Shown: positions 1-7,777, numbered from the stretch's first letter. The stretch: 19,772 nucleotides of DNA from SKW197 sp049970095 (GCA_049970095.1 JBMFNP010000030.1:1-19772), one strand, 5' to 3'. Made by a program: numbers and translations. Notes: generated from the letters alone by a model not told the origin.

Positions 1-50
1 TCCTCAATAGGCACACTTTTATTTATCAAAATTTCTTCTTTTCTAGCCAT
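1..50 (-). CDS. Possible 5' end of a divergent gene, cut by the window edge
   Basis: On the minus strand an ATG at 50 opens a frame that runs off the left edge and begins MARKEEILINKSVPIE. Only about 16 residues are visible, so no family can be assigned. In its favour, a TATA-like element read on this strand (CTTTTTATAC, 81-72) lies about 27 bp upstream of the ATG, which fits a leaderless archaeal start. It is divergent from the radical SAM gene, so it could be a regulator or even a short substrate peptide of that system; that is speculation. It may also be chance. Confidence 0.35.
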   Translation of the reverse strand, partial: MARKEEILINKSVPIE

Positions 51-71
51 AATAAAATATATTCAATTAAA

Positions 72-81
72 GTATAAAAAG
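72..81. promoter_or_regulatory. TATA-like element between divergent genes
   Basis: GTATAAAAAG sits near the middle of the AT-rich spacer. Read on the plus strand it predicts a transcription start near 100-104, a few codons before the first ATG of the radical SAM gene. Read on the minus strand it predicts a start near 50, at the ATG of the divergent partial frame. One element may serve both directions. Inferred from spacing only. Confidence 0.45.
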
Positions 82-119
82 TTTTGCGTTGAACTATAAT
101 TATCTCTGAGGATTGCAAT

Positions 120-1223
120 ATGAGATGCAGTTACTGCTACACTACACATGGCACATTCAAAAGAGAGGTAAAAAGTAAAACGGCAAACTGGATAAGGATT
201 CTAGATACGGTATTTGGTAGATTTGAAATTAAAGGGATTGCATTTTTTGGTGGTGAACCCCTGCTGAATATCCCCCTGATTGAAACGATATGTGAGTATG
301 CACGAGACATAGGATTTAAAGGTAATTTCTCTCTAGCAACAAATGGATTAGAATTGAGAAAGAAAAACACGATTGAAATAGTAAAAAGGTATAACATTCA
401 CCTTACAGTAAGCATGGATGGGCCGGAAGAAGCACACGATCTCTGCAGTGGAGATATCAATGGCAAACCCACGTATGCAAAGGTAATAGAGGGAATAAAT
501 TCCCTGAAAAGTCATAACATTCCTTTTGGGCTACAGGCAACATATACAAAAGAACATTTTGACAATGGATATGGGCTATGGGATATTGCAACACACCTTG
601 TGAACTTATCACCAATAGCATATTATTTTAAGCCTGCAGTAAGTTGCCCGCTACTCGGCTGCATCTGTGATACCCATTCAATACTCAAGGCAAATTTGGA
701 CCTCTCTGAAATTTACGGAAACTACACAAAAATGGTGATGCAAACCCTTCTCACACCCAAACCCTATTATGACATGGGAATTCTGGCGGTAATCCTTCGA
801 TTGTTTAAACGAGAAGTGCCCGATTATGTCTGCCAGCAACATAATACCCTAACTGTTTTTGGAAATGGAGACATATATCCATGCCATATGCTAACACACG
901 AAAAATTCAGAATTGGAAACATCTATACCAGCAATCCCTTTGAGCAGTATGAGAAAGTGACACAACATCTCAAAAATTTGACAGATGCAAGAAAATTGAT
1001 ATCTAGATATTGGACCGCTTCCCTCCAGGAAATTTGTCCTGGCGCAGTGTTACAACACCCGGAGCAGGAAGAACTATATATTGAGGAAAAACTGTTCAGA
1101 GCCCAGGAAGCAATGTGGGAAAATGTAATTGGGAGTATTGTAGAATTCTGGGAAGATAAAACAAAATGGAATAAATTTATAGAAAATTTAGATAAAATAT
1201 TTACGCCGAGGTGTTACGAATGA
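120..1223 (+). CDS. Radical SAM/SPASM-like peptide maturase, start unresolved
   Basis: Radical SAM family enzymes cleave S-adenosylmethionine with a [4Fe-4S] cluster held by CX3CX2C. Here the two later cysteines are C3 and C6 (RCSYCY), but the first is encoded at 114-116, upstream of the first ATG. Read from 93 the frame gives TIIISEDCNMRCSYCY, a textbook strand plus cluster loop, and it is closed by TGA at 90-92. The true start is therefore a non-canonical codon between 93 and 113, or the 5' end is truncated or frameshifted. GGEPL (44-48) is the SAM-contacting GGE motif. The C-terminal part looks SPASM-like (C238, then YPC255, then GNIY 267-270, then C306-P-G), but residues at the usual CX2CX5CX3C positions are Y297, A300 and V310. 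SPASM enzymes typically modify ribosomal peptides. The stop overlaps the start of the ABC exporter, so the two are probably one operon. Substrate unknown. Confidence 0.75.
   Translation: MRCSYCYTTHGTFKREVKSKTANWIRILDTVFGRFEIKGIAFFGGEPLLNIPLIETICEYARDIGFKGNFSLATNGLELRKKNTIEIVKRYNIHLTVSMDGPEEAHDLCSGDINGKPTYAKVIEGINSLKSHNIPFGLQATYTKEHFDNGYGLWDIATHLVNLSPIAYYFKPAVSCPLLGCICDTHSILKANLDLSEIYGNYTKMVMQTLLTPKPYYDMGILAVILRLFKREVPDYVCQQHNTLTVFGNGDIYPCHMLTHEKFRIGNIYTSNPFEQYEKVTQHLKNLTDARKLISRYWTASLQEICPGAVLQHPEQEELYIEEKLFRAQEAMWENVIGSIVEFWEDKTKWNKFIENLDKIFTPRCYE
1208..1213 (+). promoter_or_regulatory. Ribosome binding site of the ABC exporter gene
   Basis: GAGGTG lies six bases before ATG 1220. It decides the start: the in-frame GTG at 1211 overlaps the site itself and is unlikely to be used. 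Confidence 0.6.
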
Positions 1224-2962
1224 AAGAAAGCCTGAGTTCAGAGAAGAAATGGGAGATATTTTTCACAATCGTAAAAAGGAGTATAAGGATATACAGGAGA
1301 GAGATTGTATTACTTATCAGTTTGTGGGTACTATTACTTGCTCTAGGTGCGATTGTGCCCTTTCTTACGAGAAATGTAATAGATACAATCACTTACGCTC
1401 CCTTTTCTTATTTGGTACAGGTTATACTGGCAATAATTATAATTGCTACAATTCTCCACATAATAAACAAATATCTAGAATATAGATTTCAGATGCTGAA
1501 GGCGAAAGGAAGAAAGGACCTATGGGCGGATTGCTACACGGCAATTCAGCAGAGAGAGATAAAAGAGATAAAAAGTGGTGAACCCACGGGAGTTATACTC
1601 TCAAAGATATTATCAGATACAGAAATGACCGCAGATTTAATGTGTGGCTGTTTTATTTCCCTTGTTGTAAATGCGATGAAACTTGTAACTGCGATTATAA
1701 TTATTTCACTAATGAGTTTGCATATAATTGCAATTATATTACTGACAGTGCCTCTTTTCTATATTCTGATGCGTAAATTTGCTATAATCCTGCTAGAAAG
1801 TTCTGAAAAAGAGAGAATCGTGTTCAGCAATGTGAATGAATCCCTCAGAGAGAAACTTGAAGGGCTTATCACGATAAAAGAGATGGTGAAAGAAAAGTTT
1901 TTCTCCAGTAAATTTCGGAATGATTGTAATGAATGGTTTACTGCCAAAAGAAAAATCGTGTTTGCATCGCAGTTATTTGAGGGTTTATTTCTTCTTATTA
2001 TTGTACTAGCACCAAAAATTGTGCTTGGAATAGGAGTATTGCTGGTGGTATACGGGCTGACAACCATAGGCACTATCGTGGCAATCATCCTCATTGTTGA
2101 GAATTTCTATGAGTCTCTGGCAAACATTATAGGAACATACAGTGCAATCCATCAGTACATTCCACCTGCAGAGCGTGTGTTGAAAATGCTTGAGACTCCT
2201 GGCACCAGATGGAATGGGAAGATGGAAGTGCATCGGATTGAAAACCTGAAATTCGAAAATGTGTATTTCAAGTACAAAGATAATCCTATACTCGTTGGTT
2301 TCACAATGTCCATTTCTGCAGGTGAGTGCGTAGCTATTGTTGGAGAGAGTGGAGCAGGCAAAAGTACAATTGTGAACCTGATTTTAGGGCATGATATCCC
2401 GTACGGCGGGAGGATCTCAATAAACGGAAGAAATTTGAATGAGTATAACATCACCACGGTGAGAAGAAAGATAAAGGTTGTGCGTCAGGGCGATTTTCTG
2501 TTTAATCTTTCTATCAGGGAGAACATTACCCTTGGAGAAGAAGTTAGTAAAGATGTGTTTGCATCTCTAACCAAGATTGCACAGTTAGAAGAGTTTGTAC
2601 CCTTTCTTACAGAAGGTTATAACACGGTTGTGGGGGATAGAGGAGTAAAGTTATCTGATGGTCAAAAACAGCGCGTAGCGATTGCAAGAGCACTTTTACA
2701 GTACCCTGATGTGCTAATTATAGATGAAGGAACATCTGCAATAGATAGCAAAACTGAAGAGAAGATTTTGAGGGAGATAAAAAGATATTTGCCTGAGAGC
2801 ATTATACTGCTAATCTCCCACAGGTTGAGCACCATTCTTTCTGCAGATAGAATTATTGTTCTTGCAGACGGGAAAAATATAGCCGAGGGCAAGCATGAGT
2901 GGTTATATGAGAATGTGCCAGAATACCGACACCTTTTCCAAACACAGATTCTCAAGGAGTAA
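1220..2962 (+). CDS. ABC exporter, fused permease and ATPase
   Basis: A half-transporter of 580 residues: an N-terminal membrane domain with about six hydrophobic spans (residues about 20-310) followed by a nucleotide-binding domain. Visible motifs are Walker A GESGAGKS (375-382), the Q-loop near RQGDFLF, the signature LSDGQ (478-482, where the consensus is LSGGQ), Walker B ending in D502-E503, and the switch His534 in LISHRLS. The order and size match type IV (MsbA/lipid/peptide) exporters acting as dimers. No N-terminal C39 peptidase domain is present, so it would not cut a leader peptide itself. ATG 1220 overlaps the radical SAM stop (ATGA) and has a GAGGTG site, so translation is probably coupled. 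Export of a modified peptide is inferred from context; drug or lipid export remains possible. Confidence 0.88.
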   Translation: MKESLSSEKKWEIFFTIVKRSIRIYRREIVLLISLWVLLLALGAIVPFLTRNVIDTITYAPFSYLVQVILAIIIIATILHIINKYLEYRFQMLKAKGRKDLWADCYTAIQQREIKEIKSGEPTGVILSKILSDTEMTADLMCGCFISLVVNAMKLVTAIIIISLMSLHIIAIILLTVPLFYILMRKFAIILLESSEKERIVFSNVNESLREKLEGLITIKEMVKEKFFSSKFRNDCNEWFTAKRKIVFASQLFEGLFLLIIVLAPKIVLGIGVLLVVYGLTTIGTIVAIILIVENFYESLANIIGTYSAIHQYIPPAERVLKMLETPGTRWNGKMEVHRIENLKFENVYFKYKDNPILVGFTMSISAGECVAIVGESGAGKSTIVNLILGHDIPYGGRISINGRNLNEYNITTVRRKIKVVRQGDFLFNLSIRENITLGEEVSKDVFASLTKIAQLEEFVPFLTEGYNTVVGDRGVKLSDGQKQRVAIARALLQYPDVLIIDEGTSAIDSKTEEKILREIKRYLPESIILLISHRLSTILSADRIIVLADGKNIAEGKHEWLYENVPEYRHLFQTQILKE

Positions 2963-2968
2963 TTTTTT
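2963..2968 (+). terminator. T-tract terminator after the exporter
   Basis: Six T residues begin directly after the exporter stop codon, followed by a second pyrimidine-rich stretch. Archaeal RNA polymerase terminates at such T-tracts without needing a hairpin. Likely end of the radical SAM/ABC operon. Confidence 0.4.
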
Positions 2969-3054
2969 CTTTCCTCTAATTTGCCCATCGCATATCCTCC
3001 CTTCAATGCCTATTTGTGTTTTCAATATAAAGGGTGTGTAGATTCACATAATAA

Positions 3055-3312
3055 TTGCCAGAAAAACATAGTAGTATTTTATTTTTCTACGCTCCCAAAG
3101 TAATGAGAGGGTTCAAAAGCTCAGATGCCGCCGAAGATTTCATAGAACTGAGAAATATTGTCTACAATTTCATTAGAACACATCAAGGGCTAGGTAAAAC
3201 TCCTGCCGAGGAAGCGGAGTTGAATCTCCCTCTGGGTAGAAATAGGTTATTGAATCTTATTTTTTTGCTATTCTATCCTTGTCCATTATTTCGTCAGAAA
3301 CAGAAATCTTAA
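3055..3312 (+). pseudogene. C-terminal remnant of a DDE transposase (IS6/IS240-like)
   Basis: The frame contains VMRGFKS followed by YNFIRTHQGLGKTPAEEAEL, which is the ending of IS6/IS240-type DDE transposases (consensus YNFIRPHxSLGGKTPAExAGI). The matching part is residues about 16-69 (about 3100-3261), including the LPLGRNRLLNLI tail. The catalytic core upstream is missing, as the exporter gene ends only about 90 bp before, and the last residues look like random read-through. No clear terminal inverted repeat was seen. It fills most of the 427-bp stretch between the exporter and the ATPase gene and marks an old insertion. It is almost certainly not functional. Confidence 0.72.
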
Positions 3313-3360
3313 ATTGGAGATGTAACGGATTTTGTGGAATATCCCTTTTGAGAAAACTTC

Positions 3361-3366
3361 TTATAA
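3361..3366 (+). promoter_or_regulatory. TATA box of the STAND ATPase gene
   Basis: TTATAA is centred about 26 bp before ATG 3390, the spacing expected for a leaderless archaeal transcript. This supports ATG 3390 over the upstream in-frame starts, which would add about 37 residues with no ATPase-like sequence. Confidence 0.5.
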
Positions 3367-3389
3367 TGCAACTAATTTATATCCCTTGC

Positions 3390-5978
3390 ATGAAAATAGA
3401 AGAGATCTTCGTGAACCGAGAAAACGAACTCAGAAAGCTTGAGGAAGCGTACGCAAAAACGATGGAGGGGAAAGGCAGCATAATTATGCTATCTGGAAGA
3501 TTAGGGACAGGCAAAACTAGATTGATTGAGAAGTTTCTTGAGAATAAGCGGTGTTTTTATTCCGAGTGTGTGGTAGGACAGAGACCCTATGCGCCTCTTT
3601 CCAGTTTCCTTTCATCATTCTTTACAATTGAAAGGAGAGAACTTGACCCAAAACTTAACTTTCTAGTGGAGGGAGGGGAAGAGAAAATAGAGGGCGAGTC
3701 TCTGGATGAAGTGTTTATTGCCCTTCTGAAATTCTTCAATTCCTATATCTCTACAGAACCCTTGGTGTTTGTGATTGACAACTTCCATGATGCTGATGAG
3801 AGTACAGTGAAATTCCTGGGATTTTTTGTTAAGCATCTGGAACTGGCAAAAATAATGATAATCTGTGCATACAGAACAGAAATGCTGGAGGAAAAGGGGA
3901 GAGGAAAAGTACTCTCTGACTTTTTGAAAGATTTGATAATGAATGATATGTTCAATGCAGTGATTGTGGACAATTTTGATGAAGCCACTACAGGCACTTT
4001 CCTTGCAAAGGCATTTGGAGAACAACCACCTCAGAATTGTGTGAAAATCTTACATGAAAAAACAAATGGAAATCCTTTGATGCTTATAGAGATCCTGAGA
4101 ATTCTTGTGGAGGAAAAGAAAATAGACCTTTCAAATCCTGAAAACTGGAAAAAGATTGAATGGGATAAACTGAGCATACCAGATAGCATTCAGGAAATTT
4201 TCCAGATGGAGATAGATTCCCTCCCTCCTGAAGCCATTGCTATTCTTGAATATATGGCAGTTGCTGGCAATGAATTTGAAATAGAGATCATCAGTGAGGC
4301 AGCCAAACAGCCAGTAAGTGCAGTCCAGAATGCGGCAAACATCATGGTTGAAAAAGGAATTTTGCTCCAGGATTCAGAGACTGGTAAGTACAGGTTTTCC
4401 AGAAACATATACACGGAACTCATCTACCAGGATATGGGCTCAAAAATTCTGCCCATTGGTTTTGCAATTGGCTCTGCAATTGAGAAGCTGAGGAAGGATA
4501 GATTGAGGGATTATGTTTTTGATTTGGTAAGATTGTTTGGAAATAGTAGGGATCGGAGAAAGGCGTATGAGTATGCCATGATGGCTGGAAGTGCGGCTGA
4601 AAAACTGCATTCACCAGAAAGTGTGGAGAAATATTATGAGCTGGCGATTGCACTTGCTGATGAACTCAATCTTGGCTGGGAAGACATTTACGAAATTCGT
4701 ATGAAGGAAGGTACTGGGCTCTACTTCCTGGGTGCGTGGGAAAAGGCAGAATATTGCTATCTGGAGATGCTGAAAATCGCAAGGGAACATGAAGATAAAA
4801 AACGGGAGACAGAAAGTGTGCTTGCCCTGATTAAACTGAGACAGTATCAGGGAGAATATGAGAAGGCAGGAGAATTTCTACAGCAAGCAATTGAACTTGC
4901 AAAAAGAACTGCGGATTCAAAATTCATTGCAGATGCACTCCGTGGAATTGCATACATGGAGTGGAGAACAGGTGAATATGAGAACGCAATAAAACATTAC
5001 AACGAAGCCCTTTCATATCTCCAGAGTGCAAGTGCGGAAGCAATTTTCACAGGAAAAATTGAGGCTCCACAGGAAAATATTCCAATTAAGGGTGAGATAT
5101 TACTGGAACTTGGAAATGTGTATGCGGAAATGGGCGAATACAGACAGGCACTTCTTTTTAATCTCAAGGGGTTGAAAATCCTCAAAGAAACAAATTCGCC
5201 ACTCATTGCAAGGGGATTTATAGCCATTGGCAGGATCCATATAAAAGAAGAGAACTGGCAGAAGGCAATTGAGTCCTTCAAACAAGGAATAGAATTTGCA
5301 GAAAAAATCAATGATCTGGACAGTGTTGGGTGGTGCTATTTAGGACTTGCAGAAGCAATTCTGCGTTCTGGTGGCAACAAGGAAGAGGCGAAAAAACACA
5401 TAGAGAAGGCAACACACTATCTCTCAAAAATCAGTGATAGAATTGGCAATGCAATGCGGCACAAGATTTATGCAGACATCTGTCTCCAGATGAACGAACT
5501 TGCGGAAAGTGAAGCCCACATAAAAGAGGCAGAAAATATTAACCTGTATCTGCGCTGCCCCTACATTAACGGAGAAATTCTTACAGCAAAAATAGAGATT
5601 GCTATAAGCAAGGGAGAAAAGGAAAACGCACACAATTATTTGAAGCAACTGGAGGAGATATGCGTGAAGTATAGAATGAAAGCGTTCACCAAATTTATAG
5701 AAATGAAAATGAAGGAACTGGGGCCTCCAGCACCGCCATCACCCATACAACAGCCACCCGAAGCAGTTCCTGAACAGCCCCCTGCCACAGAAGTGCCAGT
5801 TGCAGTGCCAGATAAAACCCAGGAAGGAAAAGTAGTTCCTCAATTAGAAGCGGAGAGTGTTCCACAACAGCCTCCCTCAGAAATTTCCCAATCCTCTCCT
5901 GAGAGTCGGCCAGTCGCTGCACAAAAAAGGAAAGAAAAGAAAAAGAGGAAAAAGAAAAAAGGTGGTGATATGCAATGA
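3390..5978 (+). CDS. STAND/AAA_16-type ATPase with TPR repeats and a basic tail
   Basis: An 862-residue protein. The N-terminus (VNRENELRKLEEA) is the usual entry to AAA_16/STAND ATPase domains. Walker A is GRLGTGKT (36-43) and Walker B is LVFVIDNFHDAD with D130. Helical and winged-helix-like sequence follows to about residue 380, then tetratricopeptide repeats to about 770 (for example GEYEKAGEFLQQAIELAK and GEYENAIKHYNEALSYL). From about 777 the tail is rich in Pro, Gln and Glu, ending in a polylysine/arginine stretch (RKEKKKRKKKK) that could bind nucleic acid or membrane. In STAND proteins NTP binding drives an oligomerisation switch, with the repeats sensing a signal. A regulator, scaffold or defence sensor are all possible; the substrate is unknown. 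No enzymatic effector domain is recognisable. ATPase/TPR assignment is firm; role is not. Confidence 0.82.
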   Translation: MKIEEIFVNRENELRKLEEAYAKTMEGKGSIIMLSGRLGTGKTRLIEKFLENKRCFYSECVVGQRPYAPLSSFLSSFFTIERRELDPKLNFLVEGGEEKIEGESLDEVFIALLKFFNSYISTEPLVFVIDNFHDADESTVKFLGFFVKHLELAKIMIICAYRTEMLEEKGRGKVLSDFLKDLIMNDMFNAVIVDNFDEATTGTFLAKAFGEQPPQNCVKILHEKTNGNPLMLIEILRILVEEKKIDLSNPENWKKIEWDKLSIPDSIQEIFQMEIDSLPPEAIAILEYMAVAGNEFEIEIISEAAKQPVSAVQNAANIMVEKGILLQDSETGKYRFSRNIYTELIYQDMGSKILPIGFAIGSAIEKLRKDRLRDYVFDLVRLFGNSRDRRKAYEYAMMAGSAAEKLHSPESVEKYYELAIALADELNLGWEDIYEIRMKEGTGLYFLGAWEKAEYCYLEMLKIAREHEDKKRETESVLALIKLRQYQGEYEKAGEFLQQAIELAKRTADSKFIADALRGIAYMEWRTGEYENAIKHYNEALSYLQSASAEAIFTGKIEAPQENIPIKGEILLELGNVYAEMGEYRQALLFNLKGLKILKETNSPLIARGFIAIGRIHIKEENWQKAIESFKQGIEFAEKINDLDSVGWCYLGLAEAILRSGGNKEEAKKHIEKATHYLSKISDRIGNAMRHKIYADICLQMNELAESEAHIKEAENINLYLRCPYINGEILTAKIEIAISKGEKENAHNYLKQLEEICVKYRMKAFTKFIEMKMKELGPPAPPSPIQQPPEAVPEQPPATEVPVAVPDKTQEGKVVPQLEAESVPQQPPSEISQSSPESRPVAAQKRKEKKKRKKKKGGDMQ
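5961..5969 (+). promoter_or_regulatory. Ribosome binding site within the ATPase coding tail
   Basis: GGTGGTGAT encodes Gly-Gly-Asp at the very end of the ATPase and doubles as a strong anti-16S site, five bases before ATG 5975 of the next gene. Confidence 0.6.
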
Positions 5979-6208
5979 CTTCACAGATTAGTGAAAAAAT
6001 TTATAATATAATGGGTAGGGAAATGGGACACATTGGAAAGTTTATTGTCCAGAAACAGTGCAAGGACCTTGGGGTTAATCCTGAAGATATAAAGCCAGAG
6101 GATCTGCCAAAGGTCGCAAAAGCACTTGGAGATGTGATGAAAACCTTTGGCGGAGAGGAGAAGGGTAAGGCAATTGAGGCTGAAATAAAGCGCCTTGCGC
6201 ACCAATGA
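5975..6208 (+). CDS. Small helical protein coupled to the STAND ATPase
   Basis: A 77-residue, mostly helical, soluble protein with no signal peptide. The central part reads VNPEDIKPEDLPKVAKAL, followed by FGGEEKGKAIEAEIKRL. I recall this EDLP...FGG.EK pattern as recurring in small archaeal proteins and at the ends of some archaeal signalling proteins, but I cannot name the family with certainty. Its ATG overlaps the ATPase stop (ATGA) and is preceded by GGTGGTGAT, so it is translationally coupled and probably made in stoichiometric amounts. A partner or regulatory subunit of the ATPase is the simplest inference. A promoter for the next gene follows its stop. Confidence 0.7.
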   Translation: MTSQISEKIYNIMGREMGHIGKFIVQKQCKDLGVNPEDIKPEDLPKVAKALGDVMKTFGGEEKGKAIEAEIKRLAHQ

Positions 6209-6217
6209 TTTTTACAC

Positions 6218-6225
6218 ATTTAAAA
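6218..6225 (+). promoter_or_regulatory. TATA box of the MBF1 gene
   Basis: ATTTAAAA lies about 30 bp before ATG 6252, with GGTG at 6242-6245 in the short leader. MBF1 therefore seems to have its own promoter, separate from the ATPase operon. Confidence 0.45.
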
Positions 6226-6251
6226 CCAATTAGAATTGTGTGGTGTGAAAT

Positions 6252-6737
6252 ATGAACTGTGAAATGTGTGGAATGGAATCAAAAGCCCTGAAAAAGGTGC
6301 TTGTTGAAGGTAGTTTGCTCCTGCTCTGCCCTAAATGTGCAAAGTATGGTAAAGAGGTTTCGGATACAAGCCAGTCAGAAATTCCTACTCCATTCAGAAA
6401 ATTACCTGAACGAAAGGAGGTAGACATTTACGCCAAGATGCCTGAGGAAGATCTCGTTGAGGATTACAATGAACGGATAAGAAGAGCGAGAGAAGCAAGG
6501 GGTTGGAGCCAGGAAGAACTTGGAAAGAAAATCAATGAGAAAAAATCAATAATCGCAAAGATGGAAGCCAAGGAGTTCAGGCCCTCTGATGCACTTGCAA
6601 AAAAACTTGAAACGGTGCTGAATATCAAACTCCTGGAAAAAGTGGATGAAAATGTAGCATTAAAGAACCCCGGAATAAGCAAAACGCTAACCCTTGGAGA
6701 TATGCTTGTAATAAAGGAGAAAGAGAAGGAAAGATAG
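6252..6737 (+). CDS. Archaeal multiprotein bridging factor 1 (aMBF1)
   Basis: 161 residues in the standard archaeal MBF1 layout: an N-terminal zinc ribbon (C3, C6, C26, C29), a linker, then a Cro/C1-type helix-turn-helix (about 72-130) with the typical RIRRAREARGWSQEELGKKI start. Eukaryotic MBF1 bridges TBP and activators. The archaeal protein has been linked to the ribosome and stress tolerance, and its exact role is less settled. The short C-terminal extension (TLGDMLVIKEKEK) is also usual for archaeal members. The gene has its own TATA box and GGTG site. Its TAG stop is one base from the stop of the converging gap2 gene. Confidence 0.9.
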   Translation: MNCEMCGMESKALKKVLVEGSLLLLCPKCAKYGKEVSDTSQSEIPTPFRKLPERKEVDIYAKMPEEDLVEDYNERIRRAREARGWSQEELGKKINEKKSIIAKMEAKEFRPSDALAKKLETVLNIKLLEKVDENVALKNPGISKTLTLGDMLVIKEKEKER

Positions 6738-6738
6738 T

Positions 6739-7773
6739 TTATTTGATTATTTTTAATGCCCTGTTTGTTTTCTGGATACTTTTCATCTTATCTCTTTCAA
6801 GGTGCATCATTGCCCTAATTGCATCAATGTTTTCTGGTACCACATCGCTCTCCTGGTGCACTGCCTGTGTGTAATAGAGTTCTCTCCCAACAACACTTAC
6901 ACCATCCTGCCATACTGGAATCTCAAAGAGGTCACTTCTTGGTCTTCCCATGTCCTTTGCATATTCCATAAGCTGGGCTGTGGACTCAAAACCATGCTTT
7001 GAGTTCACAAGAATAACACGCGGTGTATTTTTCCACACATCAATTACATTCTCTGCCTTCACTTCTTTCTTCAGTGTAACCATCACATTGTGGAGATGCA
7101 TAATTGTTGTGGGCACAACCACAGCCATTGTGCTTATATTTATATCTGGAACCACACTCTGCACATCAGGTCCATGGTGCGAGGGTACTTTTATTTCTGG
7201 CTGTATGGCATTTATTGGACCCTTCTTTGAATCGTTAGGATCTGTTGCCCTGCGCACAAGCACAGCCTTCACAGATTCAATTCCAATATTCTCATGAATG
7301 GGTACAAGTGTCCTCAGCAAGCCAGTTGTATTGCAAGAAACCACACGCACATACTTTGCTCCAATGCACTTTTCATAGTTTGCGTATGCATTGAATGAAA
7401 GCCCTGTAAGTTTGTGCTTCTCACCACCCTGAAAAATTGCGGGTTTCCCGAGCTCCTCATAAATTTTCTTGTAATCCTCACCTGTTGTGCCTCCTTCCTT
7501 CTTCTTCCCTGGTGTGCAGTCCACGATTATGTCTGCTTCCTCAAAAAGTTCCCTTGCAGTGCCTGCAACCTCAAAACCAGCATCTTTAAATGCCTGGATT
7601 TTGTCCTCTGAAGCCACATACAGTTTGAGCCCTTTCTGGATTGCGGTAATGCACTCATAAGTGGGGCGCGTCTTTACAACACCCACAACTTTCATGTCAT
7701 CCTGGAGATTCACTGCATCCGCTACTCTCTTTCCTATTGTTCCGTATCCATTTATTGCTACTTTTACGCTCAT
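6739..7773 (-). CDS. gap: Archaeal type II glyceraldehyde-3-phosphate dehydrogenase
   Basis: 344 residues, slightly longer than the usual 334-340. The Rossmann start is VAINGYGTIGKRVADAV. The catalytic cysteine is C147 in SCNTTG, and HHGPDV (199-204) holds the conserved histidine region. These belong to the class II (archaeal) GAPDH, which interconverts glyceraldehyde-3-phosphate and 1,3-bisphosphoglycerate with NAD(P) in the cytoplasm, usually in gluconeogenesis. AGGGGAT (7784-7778, minus strand) is four bases before the ATG, and a TATA-like GTTTAATTA (7816-7808) lies further upstream, predicting a leader of about 12 bases. It stands alone on this strand, converging with MBF1 and diverging from the secreted hydrolase. 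No anomaly seen. Confidence 0.95.
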   Translation of the reverse strand: MSVKVAINGYGTIGKRVADAVNLQDDMKVVGVVKTRPTYECITAIQKGLKLYVASEDKIQAFKDAGFEVAGTARELFEEADIIVDCTPGKKKEGGTTGEDYKKIYEELGKPAIFQGGEKHKLTGLSFNAYANYEKCIGAKYVRVVSCNTTGLLRTLVPIHENIGIESVKAVLVRRATDPNDSKKGPINAIQPEIKVPSHHGPDVQSVVPDINISTMAVVVPTTIMHLHNVMVTLKKEVKAENVIDVWKNTPRVILVNSKHGFESTAQLMEYAKDMGRPRSDLFEIPVWQDGVSVVGRELYYTQAVHQESDVVPENIDAIRAMMHLERDKMKSIQKTNRALKIIK

Positions 7774-7777
7774 AGTT

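Noticed and set aside
120..397. Minus-strand frame at 137-397 as a possible precursor peptide for the radical SAM protein
   Set aside because: It is antisense to the conserved radical SAM core and resembles no leader/core peptide.
1249..1485. 78-codon frame inside the ABC exporter as a small extra gene
   Set aside because: It overlaps the first membrane spans of the exporter in another frame and has no ribosome site; the exporter frame carries all the conserved sequence.
3279..3389. Upstream extension of the STAND ATPase to 3279
   Set aside because: The added residues do not resemble an ATPase N-terminus, they overlap the transposase relic, and the TATA box at 3361-3366 would lie inside the coding sequence.
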